A program made the position numbers and the translations under genes. Positions 34,858-43,567 of a stretch of DNA of 64,000 nucleotides are shown one piece after another. The first letter of the stretch is position 1, and each line of letters starts with the position of its first letter. The notes below the pieces were generated by a model. The model had not been told where the DNA came from. It saw only the letters and a program-made list of their open reading frames with translations, and did not search any database. The stretch is from Prevotella sp. GTDB taxonomy: Bacteria; Bacteroidota; Bacteroidia; Bacteroidales; Bacteroidaceae. The stretch covers positions 1 through 64,000 of the forward strand of contig JALEKD010000010.1 in assembly GCA_022769285.1 (NCBI GenBank), in the 5' to 3' direction.

Positions 34858-35904
34858 TTACTTGATGCCCCGCTCGTTGAGCGCCTTGCTGTATTTGGCG
34901 GCGTTGGCCTGGTGCTCGGCATACGTGCGAGCAAAGTTGTGAGTACCGCTGAAGTCCTCCTTGGCACACATATACAGGTAGGGGTGGTGTACCAGGTTGA
35001 GTACGGCGTCGATGCCAGCCACCGAGGGTACGCGGATGGGCCCTGGGGGCAGTCCCACGTTGGTATAGGTATTGTAGGGACTCTTAGTCTGCAGCATATT
35101 GTGGTAAATGCGCTTCAACTCAAACTGCTTGAGGGCAAACTTGATGGTGGGGTCGGCTTGCAGCGGCATGCCGTTAGGGTATTCAGCGTCCCTTACGTTC
35201 AGCCTGTTGTAATACATACCCGCTATCATCGGCTTCTCGGCATTGTTGGCCGTCTCTTCATCCACTATACTGGCCAGGGTCATCACCTGCTCTGGCGAGA
35301 GGCCCAGCGCCTTGGCCTTTTGGGTTCGCTCGTTGTTCCAGAACCTCCGGCTCTCTTTCTGCATACGCTTTAGCAGTTTATCCAGGGTGATATTCCAGTA
35401 AATGTCGTACGTGTTGGGTATAAACATACACACCATAGTCTCCGGAGTGTACCCGTATGACTTGCAGGTATCTGGGTTGGTCAGCGCCGTGGTCAGCTGG
35501 CTGTCGCTCAGCATAAGTTTCTTGGCCAGCTCGGCCGACAGGTCTTCTACGGTTCTCACCGAGGGTATGGTTACGCTTACGGGGGTCTGCATGCCGGCTT
35601 TCAGATGGCGGAAGAGCATCAGCGCACCTATGTGAGTATCTATCTCGTAGCGGCCGGTCTTGATGTTGTCCTTGTAAGCCCCATGCTTGGCCAGGGTGCT
35701 GAACCCCTGCATGCCATGCCTGGACGCTATGGGTGCCAACTTGGCAAATACGGAGTCAATGTTGTCATCCTGATCTATATAGAGGTACTGGGTGGTCGGC
35801 ATGGCCGAAAAGGCAGAGATAAAGTAATAGTACATGAATAGCACGATAACTGCGAGGCACGCCCCAGCAGGTATCAGATATTTTTTCTTCTTTACTACAT
35901 ACAT
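34858..35904 (-). CDS. mltG: Endolytic peptidoglycan transglycosylase, MltG/YceG-like
   Basis: This inner-membrane enzyme cleaves nascent glycan strands and sets their length. The 348-residue protein has one N-terminal membrane helix (about residues 9-28) and a periplasmic YceG domain with the catalytic glutamate region LASIVDEETA, the GMYYNRLN motif and the family C-terminus (PYNTYTNVGLPPGPI). A hairpin terminator follows. The gene is divergent from gph. Confidence 0.94.
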   Translation of the reverse strand: MYVVKKKKYLIPAGACLAVIVLFMYYYFISAFSAMPTTQYLYIDQDDNIDSVFAKLAPIASRHGMQGFSTLAKHGAYKDNIKTGRYEIDTHIGALMLFRHLKAGMQTPVSVTIPSVRTVEDLSAELAKKLMLSDSQLTTALTNPDTCKSYGYTPETMVCMFIPNTYDIYWNITLDKLLKRMQKESRRFWNNERTQKAKALGLSPEQVMTLASIVDEETANNAEKPMIAGMYYNRLNVRDAEYPNGMPLQADPTIKFALKQFELKRIYHNMLQTKSPYNTYTNVGLPPGPIRVPSVAGIDAVLNLVHHPYLYMCAKEDFSGTHNFARTYAEHQANAAKYSKALNERGIK

Positions 35905-35926
35905 ACTTGTACTTATTTTGAGTTTA

Positions 35927-35946
35927 TATACATCTTATTATATATA
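35927..35946. repeat. AT-rich box, copy 4
   Basis: ATACATCTTATTATATATAG between mltG and gph, 23 nt upstream of the mltG ATG, followed by a GC-rich AGCGCCAC stretch. Confidence 0.6.
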
Positions 35947-35983
35947 GGCGAGCGCCACAGGGGTGGTGGCGCTTATTCCGGTG

Positions 35984-35991
35984 CAAAGATA
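35984..35991 (-). promoter_or_regulatory. -7 box of mltG
   Basis: TATCTTTG on the minus strand, about 80 nt upstream of mltG. No clear -33 partner. Confidence 0.45.
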
Positions 35992-36035
35992 CAAAAACTT
36001 TGAACGGCTCGGTGTGACGTATAGATTTTTTTTGC

Positions 36036-36043
36036 TAACTTTG
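36036..36043 (+). promoter_or_regulatory. -7 box of gph
   Basis: TAACTTTG, about 63 nt upstream of the gph ATG. No TTTG lies at 18-22 nt upstream. Confidence 0.45.
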
Positions 36044-36105
36044 CTTAAAATTATGGCGAAGGATAACTTTTTGCTCTTTGCCAGGGAGATAACAGAGATA
36101 ATAAG

Positions 36106-36744
36106 ATGGAATATCAGACATTTGTTTTCGATTTGGATGGCACGCTGCTCAACACCCTTGATGACTTGGCCGCCAGTACCAACTATGCCCTGCGTACCCA
36201 TGACATGCCCGAGCGTACGGTCGACGAGGTGCGCCGATTTGTAGGTAATGGCGTGAAAAAACTTATGGAACGCGCCATTCCTGAGGGCTTGTACAATCCG
36301 CAGTTTGAGGACACCTACGCATGCTTTCGCCAGCATTACCTGGTTCATAACCTTGATACCACTCGCCCTTACCCTCATATCTTAGATATGCTTGACGGCC
36401 TGAAACGCCAGGGCAAGCACCTGGCCGTGGTTAGTAACAAGTTCTACGCTGCCACACAGGATTTGTGTCGCCATTTCTTCGGTCAGTACATCAGTGTGGC
36501 CATCGGTGAGCGTGAGAATATCCGTAAGAAACCTGCCCCTGACACCGTGCTCGAGGCTTTGCGTCAGCTCGGCGTGGGCCGCGACGGTGCCGTGTATGTC
36601 GGTGACAGCGATGTGGATATAGACACCGCCCGTAACTGCGGTATGCCGTGCCTGAGTGTGCTGTGGGGGTTCCGGTCGCGCCCGTTCTTGCTCGAGCATG
36701 GCGCCACCACACTGATAGACTCGCCCCTACAACTGTTGGAGTAA
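36106..36744 (+). CDS. gph: HAD-family phosphoglycolate phosphatase-like protein
   Basis: A 212-residue HAD hydrolase that probably dephosphorylates 2-phosphoglycolate. Motif I is FDLDGTLLNT (nucleophile near D9), motif II lies around VVSNKF, a KPAP lysine forms motif III, and YVGDSDVDIDTARNCG is motif IV. A helical cap lies between motifs I and II. The exact substrate is uncertain because HAD phosphatases of this size vary. A terminator shared with the convergent efflux operon follows. Confidence 0.87.
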   Translation: MEYQTFVFDLDGTLLNTLDDLAASTNYALRTHDMPERTVDEVRRFVGNGVKKLMERAIPEGLYNPQFEDTYACFRQHYLVHNLDTTRPYPHILDMLDGLKRQGKHLAVVSNKFYAATQDLCRHFFGQYISVAIGERENIRKKPAPDTVLEALRQLGVGRDGAVYVGDSDVDIDTARNCGMPCLSVLWGFRSRPFLLEHGATTLIDSPLQLLE

Positions 36745-36752
36745 CCTATAGT

Positions 36753-36797
36753 AACGCCCTGCCAATGCAGTCTGTAAAGACTCCTTGGCAGGGCGTT
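36753..36797. terminator. Bidirectional terminator
   Basis: AACGCCCTGCCAA pairs with TTGGCAGGGCGTT in a 13-bp perfect stem with a 19-nt loop, between convergent gph and the efflux permease gene. Confidence 0.7.
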
Positions 36798-36818
36798 CTG
36801 GTATTCAGGTAAGTAGTA

Positions 36819-38057
36819 TTATTCGTATCTGATGGCCTCTATCGGGTCGAGCTGAGCCGCTTTCTTGGCCGGATACCAACCGAAGAACACGCCCGTGATG
36901 GTACATACGGCGAAGCTCATCACTATGCTCCATGGCTGGATGTATATGGGCCAGTTGGCCAGGGCCTTTACGGCATACGAGGCGCTTACCCCTAACACGA
37001 TGCCTATCACGCCACCGGTAACGCTCAGCATAATGGCCTCGATGAGGAACTGGTTGAGTATATCCACGCCCCGGGCACCCACACTCATGCGAAGTCCTAT
37101 CTCGCGGGTACGCTCCGTGACACTCACGTACATAATATTCATAATGCCGATACCGCCCACGATGAGCGAGATGCCTGCCACCGCGCCCAACAGGATGGTG
37201 AGCATGTCGGTGGTAGAGTTCATCATGGATGCCAACTCTTCCTGAGAGCGTATATTGAAGTCATCGTCGTCGCCCTCACTGCTGTCGGTAGCCTCCTTGA
37301 GCTTGTGGTTGGTGCGAAGAATGTCGGTAATCTCGCTGGTAGCCTTGTCGGTTACGCCCTCAGTAATGGCCGAGCACTGGATTTCGATCAGGTAGGTCTG
37401 GGCGAGAATTCGCTTCATCACCGTGGTATAGGGGGCCAGTACCAAGTTGTCCTGGTCCATGCCCATGGAGTTATATCCCTTCTTCTTCAATACTCCGATA
37501 ACCCGGAAGGGTATTGTTCCGAAGCGCACCACCTTTCCCACGGCGTCACCACCGTCTGGAAAAAGATAATCTACTACCGTCTGCCCTAAGATACATACCT
37601 TGGCTGATGAGCGGATGTCTGCGTCGGTAAAGCAGTCGCCATCGGCTACGCTCAGTTGCCTTATGCCGAGGTAGTCGAGGTTCACGCCGTAGATAGTGGA
37701 CTGCGTATTGTTGTTGCCGTATATCCACTGACCCGAGCTGGTTACCACTGGACTCACCGCCTTGACATAGTGACAGTCATCGCGTATGCTCTGATAGTCG
37801 GCGAGCTTCAGGGTCTGCATGGAGGATGGATCCATGCGCACGCCGCCCCTCATGTCGGCGCCTGGGTGTATCATTATCATGTTAGAGCCCATCTCGGCTA
37901 TGTTGGCCTGTATGCTCTTCTTGGAGCCTTGGCCTATGGCAAGCATGGTGATGACCGAGGCCACGCCGATGATGATGCCTAGCGCCGTCAGGAACGACCG
38001 CATCTTGTTGGCGGCTATCGCCCTGAGTGCTATCTTGAACAAATTCTGATAATTCAT
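36819..38057 (-). CDS. MacB-type ABC permease
   Basis: A 412-residue membrane subunit of a MacAB-like pump. One helix near residues 20-45 is followed by a large periplasmic MacB_PCD domain (about 50-240), then three helices in an FtsX domain (ending WYPAKKAAQLDPIEAIRYE, the typical tail). It uses ATP hydrolysis on the separate ATPase to push substrates through the TolC channel. Last gene of the operon. Confidence 0.93.
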   Translation of the reverse strand: MNYQNLFKIALRAIAANKMRSFLTALGIIIGVASVITMLAIGQGSKKSIQANIAEMGSNMIMIHPGADMRGGVRMDPSSMQTLKLADYQSIRDDCHYVKAVSPVVTSSGQWIYGNNNTQSTIYGVNLDYLGIRQLSVADGDCFTDADIRSSAKVCILGQTVVDYLFPDGGDAVGKVVRFGTIPFRVIGVLKKKGYNSMGMDQDNLVLAPYTTVMKRILAQTYLIEIQCSAITEGVTDKATSEITDILRTNHKLKEATDSSEGDDDDFNIRSQEELASMMNSTTDMLTILLGAVAGISLIVGGIGIMNIMYVSVTERTREIGLRMSVGARGVDILNQFLIEAIMLSVTGGVIGIVLGVSASYAVKALANWPIYIQPWSIVMSFAVCTITGVFFGWYPAKKAAQLDPIEAIRYE

Positions 38058-38099
38058 TGTTACTTAAATTCTTAATGGTTACTACAGTGCCCTGAGTGG

Positions 38100-38867
38100 C
38101 TACTCGTCGCTATTGGTTGGCAGTGCCGCCAGTCCCTCGGCAGCCGACTTGATGTCGTGGTTGTACTCATCGCTTATCACCACACCGTCGCGCAGCTGGA
38201 TATTGCGGCTCGAGTAGTTGGCTATGTCGGGGTTGTGGGTTACAAAGATGATGGTGCGTCCCTCGGCGTGGAGCTTCTGAAACAGCACCAGTATCTCGAA
38301 CGACGTGCGGGTGTCCAGGTTACCTGTGGCCTCGTCGGCCAGTATTACCGCGGGGTTGTTTACCAGCGCCCTGGCTATGGCTACGCGCTGCATCTGGCCT
38401 CCCGACATCTGATTGGACTTGTGGTACAGTCTGTCGCCTAACCCCACAGCCTGTAGAGCCCTCACGGCGCGCTCCCGACGTTCGGCGGCACTCACCGAGG
38501 AGTTGTACATGAGTGGCAGTTCCACATTTTCTACGCTGGTGGTCTTGGGCAGCAGATTATAGTTCTGGAATATGAATCCAATCTTCTGGTTGCGGAGCAC
38601 CGCGCGCTGCGACTTGGACATGGAGCGTACACTTACGCCGTCCAAGAGGTACTCGCCACTGCTGGGAGTGTCCAGGCAGCCCAGCTGGTTAAGCAGGGTC
38701 GATTTGCCAGAGCCCGACTTGCCCATAATGGTGACAAACTCGCCCTCGTAGATGCTGAATGTAACGCCCTTGAGAGCATGTACCTTCTCATCGCCTACGA
38801 TGAAGTCGCGCTTTACGTCCTTCAACTCGATAACGGCCTTCTTGCCGTCCTTATTTACCCTTTCCAT
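38100..38867 (-). CDS. MacB-type ABC ATPase
   Basis: A 255-residue ATPase of the LolD/MacB group, with Walker [14 protein letters not shown]-loop [10 protein letters not shown], signature MSGGQMQR, Walker [13 protein letters not shown] and H-loop VTHNPD. The frame is open 23 codons upstream into the adaptor gene, but ATG 38867 gives the natural N-terminus and overlaps the adaptor gene by 17 nt. In E. coli ATPase and permease are fused in one MacB protein; here they are split. Confidence 0.93.
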   Translation of the reverse strand: MERVNKDGKKAVIELKDVKRDFIVGDEKVHALKGVTFSIYEGEFVTIMGKSGSGKSTLLNQLGCLDTPSSGEYLLDGVSVRSMSKSQRAVLRNQKIGFIFQNYNLLPKTTSVENVELPLMYNSSVSAAERRERAVRALQAVGLGDRLYHKSNQMSGGQMQRVAIARALVNNPAVILADEATGNLDTRTSFEILVLFQKLHAEGRTIIFVTHNPDIANYSSRNIQLRDGVVISDEYNHDIKSAAEGLAALPTNSDE

Positions 38868-40038
38868 TCTTATTCTGTTTTCTTGGGCCTGGGGCGAAGG
38901 GGCTGCTCTCCTGCGGGCCATCGCCGTCGGCCTCATCGGTATTCATCTTTATTCCTGTAATAATCTGCTTGCCGGCAGCTATACCACCCAATATCTGCGT
39001 ATGGGTACCGTCGGTCATGCCAATCTTGACTGCGTGGGCCATCACCTGGTTGCCCTCAAGCGTCCAGACCTTGTTTTTGCCGTTGCAGTCCACTATCTTG
39101 CGCTTGCCCACGGTCTCCTTCTCGGGCGAGTATCTTAGGGCCTTAGAGGGGATGGACAGCACACCGTCAAGCTCAGACGTGAAGATGGTAACGTTGGCCG
39201 TCAGACCCGGCTTGAGCTTCATGTCGGCATTGGGAGCCGAGATGACCACCTCGTAGGTTACCACGTTGTTGGTAGTGGTAGCTTCCTGGCGTACCTGCTT
39301 GACTGTTCCGGAGAAAGTTTCGGTGGGGTAGGCGTCAACGGTAAACGATACACGCTCGCCCACCTTGACGTCGGCTATGTCGGCCTCGTCTACATCGGCC
39401 ACCACCTGCATGTTGGTCAGGTCTTGGGCTATGGTGAACAGCTCTGGGGTCGAGAAGCTGGCCGCTACGGTCTGGCCCTCTTCAACCGACTTGGACAGCA
39501 CGATGCCGTCTATGGGCGAGGTGATGGTGGCGTACCCCAAGTTAGTCTGAGCCTTGCGCACGTTCTCGCGGGCCGTGGCCACGTTTTCCTTAGCCTGCCG
39601 GTAAGCCAGCTGGGCCTCCTCGAACTCGTTGGCGCTGATGAGTCCTTTCTTATAGAGGGTCTGGTTGCGCTTGAAGTTGGCTGTCTGATACGACAGAGTA
39701 CTCTGCATGCTGGCCAGGTTGGCCTTGGCTGTATTCAGTTCGCTTGTCAGATTGGTCTTGTCAAGCTCGGCTATTACCTGACCCTTCTTTACCACGCTGT
39801 TGTAGTCTACGTAGAGTTTGCTCACGATACCCGAAACCTGGGTACCTACCGTTACCGATGTCACGGGCTCTATACAGCCCGTAGCGGTAATACTGTTCTG
39901 CAGGTTGGCTGGTGCCACCTTGCCCATTTCAAACTCCACCTCGTCGTTCTTCTTTCCGCGCGAGCAGGTGGCTATTACGGCAACAGCCACGATGACCACA
40001 GCTGCCACTATTCCCCATTTCTTGTTTGTAAGTTTCAT
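38851..40038 (-). CDS. Periplasmic efflux adaptor, MacA/HlyD-like
   Basis: A 395-residue adaptor linking the MacB-like permease to TolC. An N-terminal membrane anchor (about residues 8-25) ends in ATCSRG, which could instead be a lipobox. A biotinyl-lipoyl half motif (GIVSKLYVDYNSVVKKGQ), a coiled-coil hairpin of about residues 105-170, the second lipoyl half (TSPIDGIVLSKSVEEGQTV) and beta-barrel domains follow. Second gene of the operon. Confidence 0.92.
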   Translation of the reverse strand: MKLTNKKWGIVAAVVIVAVAVIATCSRGKKNDEVEFEMGKVAPANLQNSITATGCIEPVTSVTVGTQVSGIVSKLYVDYNSVVKKGQVIAELDKTNLTSELNTAKANLASMQSTLSYQTANFKRNQTLYKKGLISANEFEEAQLAYRQAKENVATARENVRKAQTNLGYATITSPIDGIVLSKSVEEGQTVAASFSTPELFTIAQDLTNMQVVADVDEADIADVKVGERVSFTVDAYPTETFSGTVKQVRQEATTTNNVVTYEVVISAPNADMKLKPGLTANVTIFTSELDGVLSIPSKALRYSPEKETVGKRKIVDCNGKNKVWTLEGNQVMAHAVKIGMTDGTHTQILGGIAAGKQIITGIKMNTDEADGDGPQESSPFAPGPRKQNKNGKGK

Positions 40039-40072
40039 CTTTATTGAGTCTGTTATTATGATTATCTATCGG

Positions 40073-41410
40073 TTAAAGTCGCCCGTTCTGGTAGAAGTTG
40101 AGCATATTCAGGTTGAGCATGGTGAGATACTTGCTCTGAAGCTCGCTCTGCTGTGCCTTGAGCATGTTGTCGCGTCCAGTGAGCAATTCCACGATATTCT
40201 TGAGCCCCAGCCGGAACTGTTCGCTCAGCAGCTCGTAGCTGGTGACGGCACTCTCGGTGCTAACCTTGGCTGCCTTGAACATAGACTGGTTGGTGCTGGC
40301 CTGAATCCAGTAGTTCTCGATGGTAGAGTACAGTTGTGTCTGCTTATCTTTAAGCTCCAGCTCGTAGTTGATACGCTGCAGCTGAGCCTTGTTTATTGCG
40401 GTCTTGGTCTTGCGCTGATCCAGGAGTGGTATGCTTACCGTGAAGCCGGCCCCGATGTTGAAGTTGTTCTTAATCTGGGTTCTCCAGGCGTTGTTGCTCA
40501 TCGAGGTGGTGTTGGTGGTAAGTCCGGCGCTCAGCCCTATAGTGGGCAATTTGCCCGCCTTGGCCATCTTGATGTCCAGGGCGCTTGCCTGTATGCCCAG
40601 TTGGGCGTTCTTGATTTCAGGACGTGTGGCCAGGGCCGAGTTGTACACGTTCTGCAGCGCCGGGATTTGCTGCAGTACAGTCTGGTCGTCTATCTCGTCG
40701 GCCACCACCTCAAAGGCTTCGCCGTCGGTCAGCTGCAACAACTGGCGCAGCTGACGGGTATATTCGCTGACGTTGCTCTCGGCCTGCACTACGCTGTACT
40801 GGTCCTGGGCGCGCTGTGCTGTAAGCTGCGCCAGGTCAGCCTTGCTCATCTTGCCGGCCTTGACAAATTCCTGGCCGCGTTCTTCGTTCTTCTGGCTGGT
40901 GCTTAGGGCGGCCTGGCTCACCTTCTTGGCTTCGAGCGAGTATAGTATCTGCACGTAGAGCTGGGCTATCTGCTCCTGTATACTGTTGGCGGTTTCGGCC
41001 GTGGCCAGGTCGGCTTGCTGCTCGGCCAGCTTGTTGGCCTTAATGCGGTCTCGGTTGATGTTGCCGTTCCACACGGTCCAGTTGGCGTTCAGCGCGTAGG
41101 TGCCATTGTAGTACACCTTGTCCACGCTGGCCTGCACCTGGTCGCCGGCCACGATGGCGCGCCCTGTCTGGGGCCACGGGTTGAGTGTAACGTTCTGGTT
41201 GGTGCTGGCCGTGAGCGACGGCAGCAGCGCAGCCTTGCTCTCCAGTACATCTTCGGTGGCCGACTGCTTCTGTATGCGGCTCTTCTGCAAAGTAATGTTG
41301 TTCTCTAACGCGTAGTCGATACACTGCCTAAGCGTCCAGGGGCGTGCCTCGGCCGACAGGGTTGCCGTGCCTATCAAGGTTGCCGTTAATACTATCCTGT
41401 AAATGTTCAT
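40073..41410 (-). CDS. TolC-family outer-membrane efflux protein
   Basis: A 445-residue outer-membrane channel protein: signal peptide (about residues 1-22, ending SAEARP) and two OEP repeats with long alpha-helical stretches. It opens with WTLRQCIDYALENN, the usual start of Bacteroidota TolC homologues. First gene of the four-gene export operon. Pumps of this kind export macrolides, peptides or lipids; the cargo cannot be told. Confidence 0.93.
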   Translation of the reverse strand: MNIYRIVLTATLIGTATLSAEARPWTLRQCIDYALENNITLQKSRIQKQSATEDVLESKAALLPSLTASTNQNVTLNPWPQTGRAIVAGDQVQASVDKVYYNGTYALNANWTVWNGNINRDRIKANKLAEQQADLATAETANSIQEQIAQLYVQILYSLEAKKVSQAALSTSQKNEERGQEFVKAGKMSKADLAQLTAQRAQDQYSVVQAESNVSEYTRQLRQLLQLTDGEAFEVVADEIDDQTVLQQIPALQNVYNSALATRPEIKNAQLGIQASALDIKMAKAGKLPTIGLSAGLTTNTTSMSNNAWRTQIKNNFNIGAGFTVSIPLLDQRKTKTAINKAQLQRINYELELKDKQTQLYSTIENYWIQASTNQSMFKAAKVSTESAVTSYELLSEQFRLGLKNIVELLTGRDNMLKAQQSELQSKYLTMLNLNMLNFYQNGRL

Positions 41411-41497
41411 ATAAAAGATAATTACGATAAAAATCTTTTATATGATGGATAACGGTGGGTGTAGTTTAATCTATGAGGGGTTTATTAACAAAAGATC

Positions 41498-41521
41498 GCA
41501 GTCGTTTACACTAACGACTGC
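41498..41521 (-). terminator. Terminator overlapping the ribE stop
   Basis: GCAGTCGTT and AACGACTGC form a 9-bp stem that spans the end of the coding region. CTTTTG follows on the minus strand. Confidence 0.6.
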
Positions 41522-42108
41522 AATCTGGCGATATACTTGCCAAGTATGTCGAACTCTATGTTGACCGTAGAGCCTACCTGTATGTCGGCAAAATTGGTGT
41601 TGGCCCGTGTATAGGGTATAATGGCCACCTGGAACGAGTCCTCGGTGGGATTGCACACGGTGAGCGATACGCCATTGACCGTTACCGAACCTTTGTCGAC
41701 CGTGAAGTAGCCTCGCCGGGCCATGTCCCGGTCGTAGGGATACCGGAAAGTAAAGTAGGTACTGCCGCCCGCGTCGCTCATGTCGGTACATACAGCCGTC
41801 TGGTCCACGTGGCCCTGTACGATATGGCCGTCCAGCCGACCGTTCATTAGCATGGAGCGCTCCACGTTGACGCGGTCGCCCACGCTCAGAGCCCCTAAGT
41901 TTGACCGCTCCAGCGTCTCCTTCATAGCCGTAACCGTATAGGTGTCGCCCTCGATGGCCACCACGGTCAGGCAGACGCCATTATGGGCCACGCTCTGGTC
42001 TATCCGGAGCTGTGAGGCAAACGAGCATGTCAGGGTGATGTCTATATTCTCCTGTTCCTTTATGACGGCCGTTACCGTGGCCATCTCTTCTACTATTCCG
42101 CTAAACAT
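41506..42108 (-). CDS. ribE: Riboflavin synthase alpha subunit
   Basis: This enzyme dismutates two 6,7-dimethyl-8-ribityllumazine molecules to riboflavin. The 200-residue protein has the two lumazine-binding repeats: MFSGIVEEMATV with VAHNGVCLTV in the first half, and MNGRLDGHIVQGHVD with KGSVTVNGVSLTV in the second. Length is standard. It has its own promoter and an unusually long leader of about 220 nt. The other rib genes are not nearby. Confidence 0.96.
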   Translation of the reverse strand: MFSGIVEEMATVTAVIKEQENIDITLTCSFASQLRIDQSVAHNGVCLTVVAIEGDTYTVTAMKETLERSNLGALSVGDRVNVERSMLMNGRLDGHIVQGHVDQTAVCTDMSDAGGSTYFTFRYPYDRDMARRGYFTVDKGSVTVNGVSLTVCNPTEDSFQVAIIPYTRANTNFADIQVGSTVNIEFDILGKYIARLQSLV

Positions 42109-42131
42109 TACTGATGTATTGAGTGTAAAAC

Positions 42132-42320
42132 GGGGGTTGTACGATGATGTGATGATAAGTCCGAGTAATTAAGATTTGAGAGCCCTCTGTCTTTGTAATC
42201 CACCGATCTTCCGACTTAGTTCCAGTTACTGGAGTTTATATGGCCCGCCATTAACAAGAGAGGCTTGCTCGGTATTGTTTTTTATGTGATGACTATCCCG
42301 ATCGAATCGGTACAACCCCC
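42132..42320 (-). ncRNA. Candidate structured leader of ribE (or MITE)
   Basis: The transcript leader between the promoter and ribE is closed by an 11-bp perfect inverted repeat (GTACAACCCCC at 42310-42320 with GGGGGTTGTAC at 42132-42142). Inside are CCGAG/CTCGG, an AGCCTC/GAGGGCT type pairing, a CCGAT-TCG-ATCGG hairpin and a TCCAG-TAA-CTGGA hairpin. It lacks the FMN-riboswitch (RFN) consensus. A short non-autonomous element with terminal inverted repeats is an alternative reading. Confidence 0.45.
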
Positions 42321-42336
42321 TAATATTTTTCTGATG

Positions 42337-42367
42337 CAAAGTTACAACTTCCTGTCCATTCGACAAA
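42337..42367 (-). promoter_or_regulatory. Promoter of ribE
   Basis: On the minus strand, TTTG (42367-42364) and TAACTTTG (42344-42337) are 19 nt apart, the best-matching spacing. It implies a leader of about 220 nt. Confidence 0.75.
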
Positions 42368-42410
42368 ATGATTTAGGCTATTTTTTCGCCCCTATCTGTC
42401 GTGACTGTGC

Positions 42411-42430
42411 CTATATATATAATAAGGTAT
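42411..42430. repeat. AT-rich box, copy 5
   Basis: Plus-strand TATATATATAATAAGGTATA, the reverse complement of the consensus, just downstream of the carbonic-anhydrase-like gene. Confidence 0.6.
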
Positions 42431-42451
42431 AGGGCAGCGGTCGTCGCTCCG

Positions 42452-42961
42452 TTATTCGTCCTCGCGATACCAGTCTTTGAGATAGCCAGCGTAGTGGCGG
42501 GCGTACTCTTCGGCCTGGCCAGGCTGACAAGCCTTGATACGGTGGGCCGGTATGCCGCCCCATATCTCGTGGGCCGGAATGTGGGTGCCCTGAGTGACCA
42601 CGGCGCCGGCAGCCACAATGGCCCCCGGGCCCACTTCGGCCCCGTCGAGCACTGTGGCGTTCATGCCGATGAGTGCTCCATGGTGCACGGTGGCGCCATG
42701 TACCACGGCCCCGTGGCCTACCGACACGTCGTCGTCCAGAATACAGGGCGTGCCCTGCGACTGGTGCAGGCAGGCGCAGTCTTGCACATTCACGCGGTTG
42801 CCGCAGCGTATGCCGTCGACATCGGCGCGCAGCACGGCACCATACCAGATACTACAGCCGTCGCCCAAGTGGCAGTTGCCAGTTAAGGTGGCGTTCTCGG
42901 CGATAAAACAGGCATCGCCCCATGTGGGCTCCATGCCTTTAACCTTTACTATAATAGCCAT
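42452..42961 (-). CDS. Gamma-carbonic-anhydrase-like hexapeptide-repeat protein
   Basis: A 169-residue left-handed beta-helix protein. Hexapeptide repeats run from about residue 20 to 130, with zinc-ligand-like histidines in ACLHQ, VSVGHGAVVHGATVHHG. It belongs to the CamH/YrdA type. Actual CO2 hydration in this subgroup is often weak or unshown. ATG 42961 was chosen because it gives the usual N-terminus; the frame is open 17 codons upstream. A TACCTTTG box lies 20 nt upstream. Confidence 0.86.
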   Translation of the reverse strand: MAIIVKVKGMEPTWGDACFIAENATLTGNCHLGDGCSIWYGAVLRADVDGIRCGNRVNVQDCACLHQSQGTPCILDDDVSVGHGAVVHGATVHHGALIGMNATVLDGAEVGPGAIVAAGAVVTQGTHIPAHEIWGGIPAHRIKACQPGQAEEYARHYAGYLKDWYREDE

Positions 42962-42979
42962 AATGATAAGTTTGAGGTG

Positions 42980-42987
42980 CAAAGGTA
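42980..42987 (-). promoter_or_regulatory. -7 box of the carbonic-anhydrase-like gene
   Basis: TACCTTTG on the minus strand, 19 nt before the ATG; it excludes the longer open frame as coding. No clear -33 box. Confidence 0.5.
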
Positions 42988-43017
42988 GTAAAACTAACTG
43001 TAAAATGGCCATCGCGG

Positions 43018-43234
43018 GAAATGAAAAGACCGGTTTTTAGTTTTCTAAAGACGGCTCCCAGCTCGCTAAAGACGGCCTTTGGAATCGTAAAGACCGGTCT
43101 CCACGATTTTGGCGATGGCTATTGGTGTGCGGAAAATCATCACCAGCGCGCAGGCAGCTCTTTTTCCTTTCTCACTCTTTTTCCTTTTTACTTCTCCAAA
43201 TTGTCTTTTTACTTCTATACCTTTTTACTTTTCC
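43018..43234. repeat. MITE-like element, copy B (one arm)
   Basis: Shares the 21-bp array, a CACCAGCG segment and the T-rich right arm (43160-43234, with CTTTTTACTT blocks) with copies A and C. The matching A-rich left arm is missing. Confidence 0.55.
43024..43107. repeat. 21-bp repeat array, four units
   Basis: Units of 21 nt start at 43024, 43045, 43066 and 43087. CTAAAGACGG opens two of them. Reversed, they align with the arrays at 12669 and 61557. Confidence 0.8.
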
Positions 43235-43319
43235 CTTGGTGGTCGTCTCGGGCCGTAATGGAATGGAGGCCAGCGGGGCCGCAGCCTGCCTGAGGTGAGC
43301 AAAAATAAGTAATAATTTA

Positions 43320-43492
43320 TTTTGTAGTTCTCTCGGTTTGCACTATCTTTGCATAAGATAGGCTGCACCTCGGCCATCAGAGCAAGCTCATGGCGCTCGG
43401 TTTGCACTATCTTTGCATAAGATAGGCTGCACCTCAGCAATTCAAACAAGTTTGATTGCCTTTGGTTTGCACTATCTTTGCATAAGACAGTC
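43320..43492 (+). repeat. Three tandem promoter-bearing repeat units
   Basis: GGTTTGCACTATCTTTGCAT recurs at 43335, 43399 and 43464 (periods 64 and 65). Each unit has TATCTTTG (43344-43351, 43408-43415, 43473-43480) inside an inverted repeat CTATCTTTGCATAAGATAG, which is perfect in units 1 and 2. The first and third have TTTG 19 and 18 nt upstream, giving full promoters. The units end in CTGCAC. The downstream gene is the MFS permease at 43568. Confidence 0.8.
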
Positions 43493-43567
43493 TGCACACT
43501 GACCATCAGTCTTGGCCTGGCGGCCCTGGTGGGTGTAGCCATTACAGAGAACATAACAGAACAAACG

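Larger units (their letters stand above)
42962..43567. other. Intergenic region of 600 nt with two repeat types
   Basis: Contains repeat element copy B (43018-43234) and three tandem promoter-like units (43320-43492). Frames through it (such as one encoding repeated LCKDSAN-like peptides on the minus strand) follow the repeats and are not considered genes. Confidence 0.75.

Noticed and set aside
42132..42320. An FMN riboswitch (RFN element) before ribE.
   Set aside because: The highly conserved RFN blocks are missing; only a short GGTGGATT resemblance is present.
43225..43554. A minus-strand frame encoding repeated LCKDSAN-like peptides.
   Set aside because: It is the translation of the tandem promoter-bearing units; the repeats explain it without coding function.
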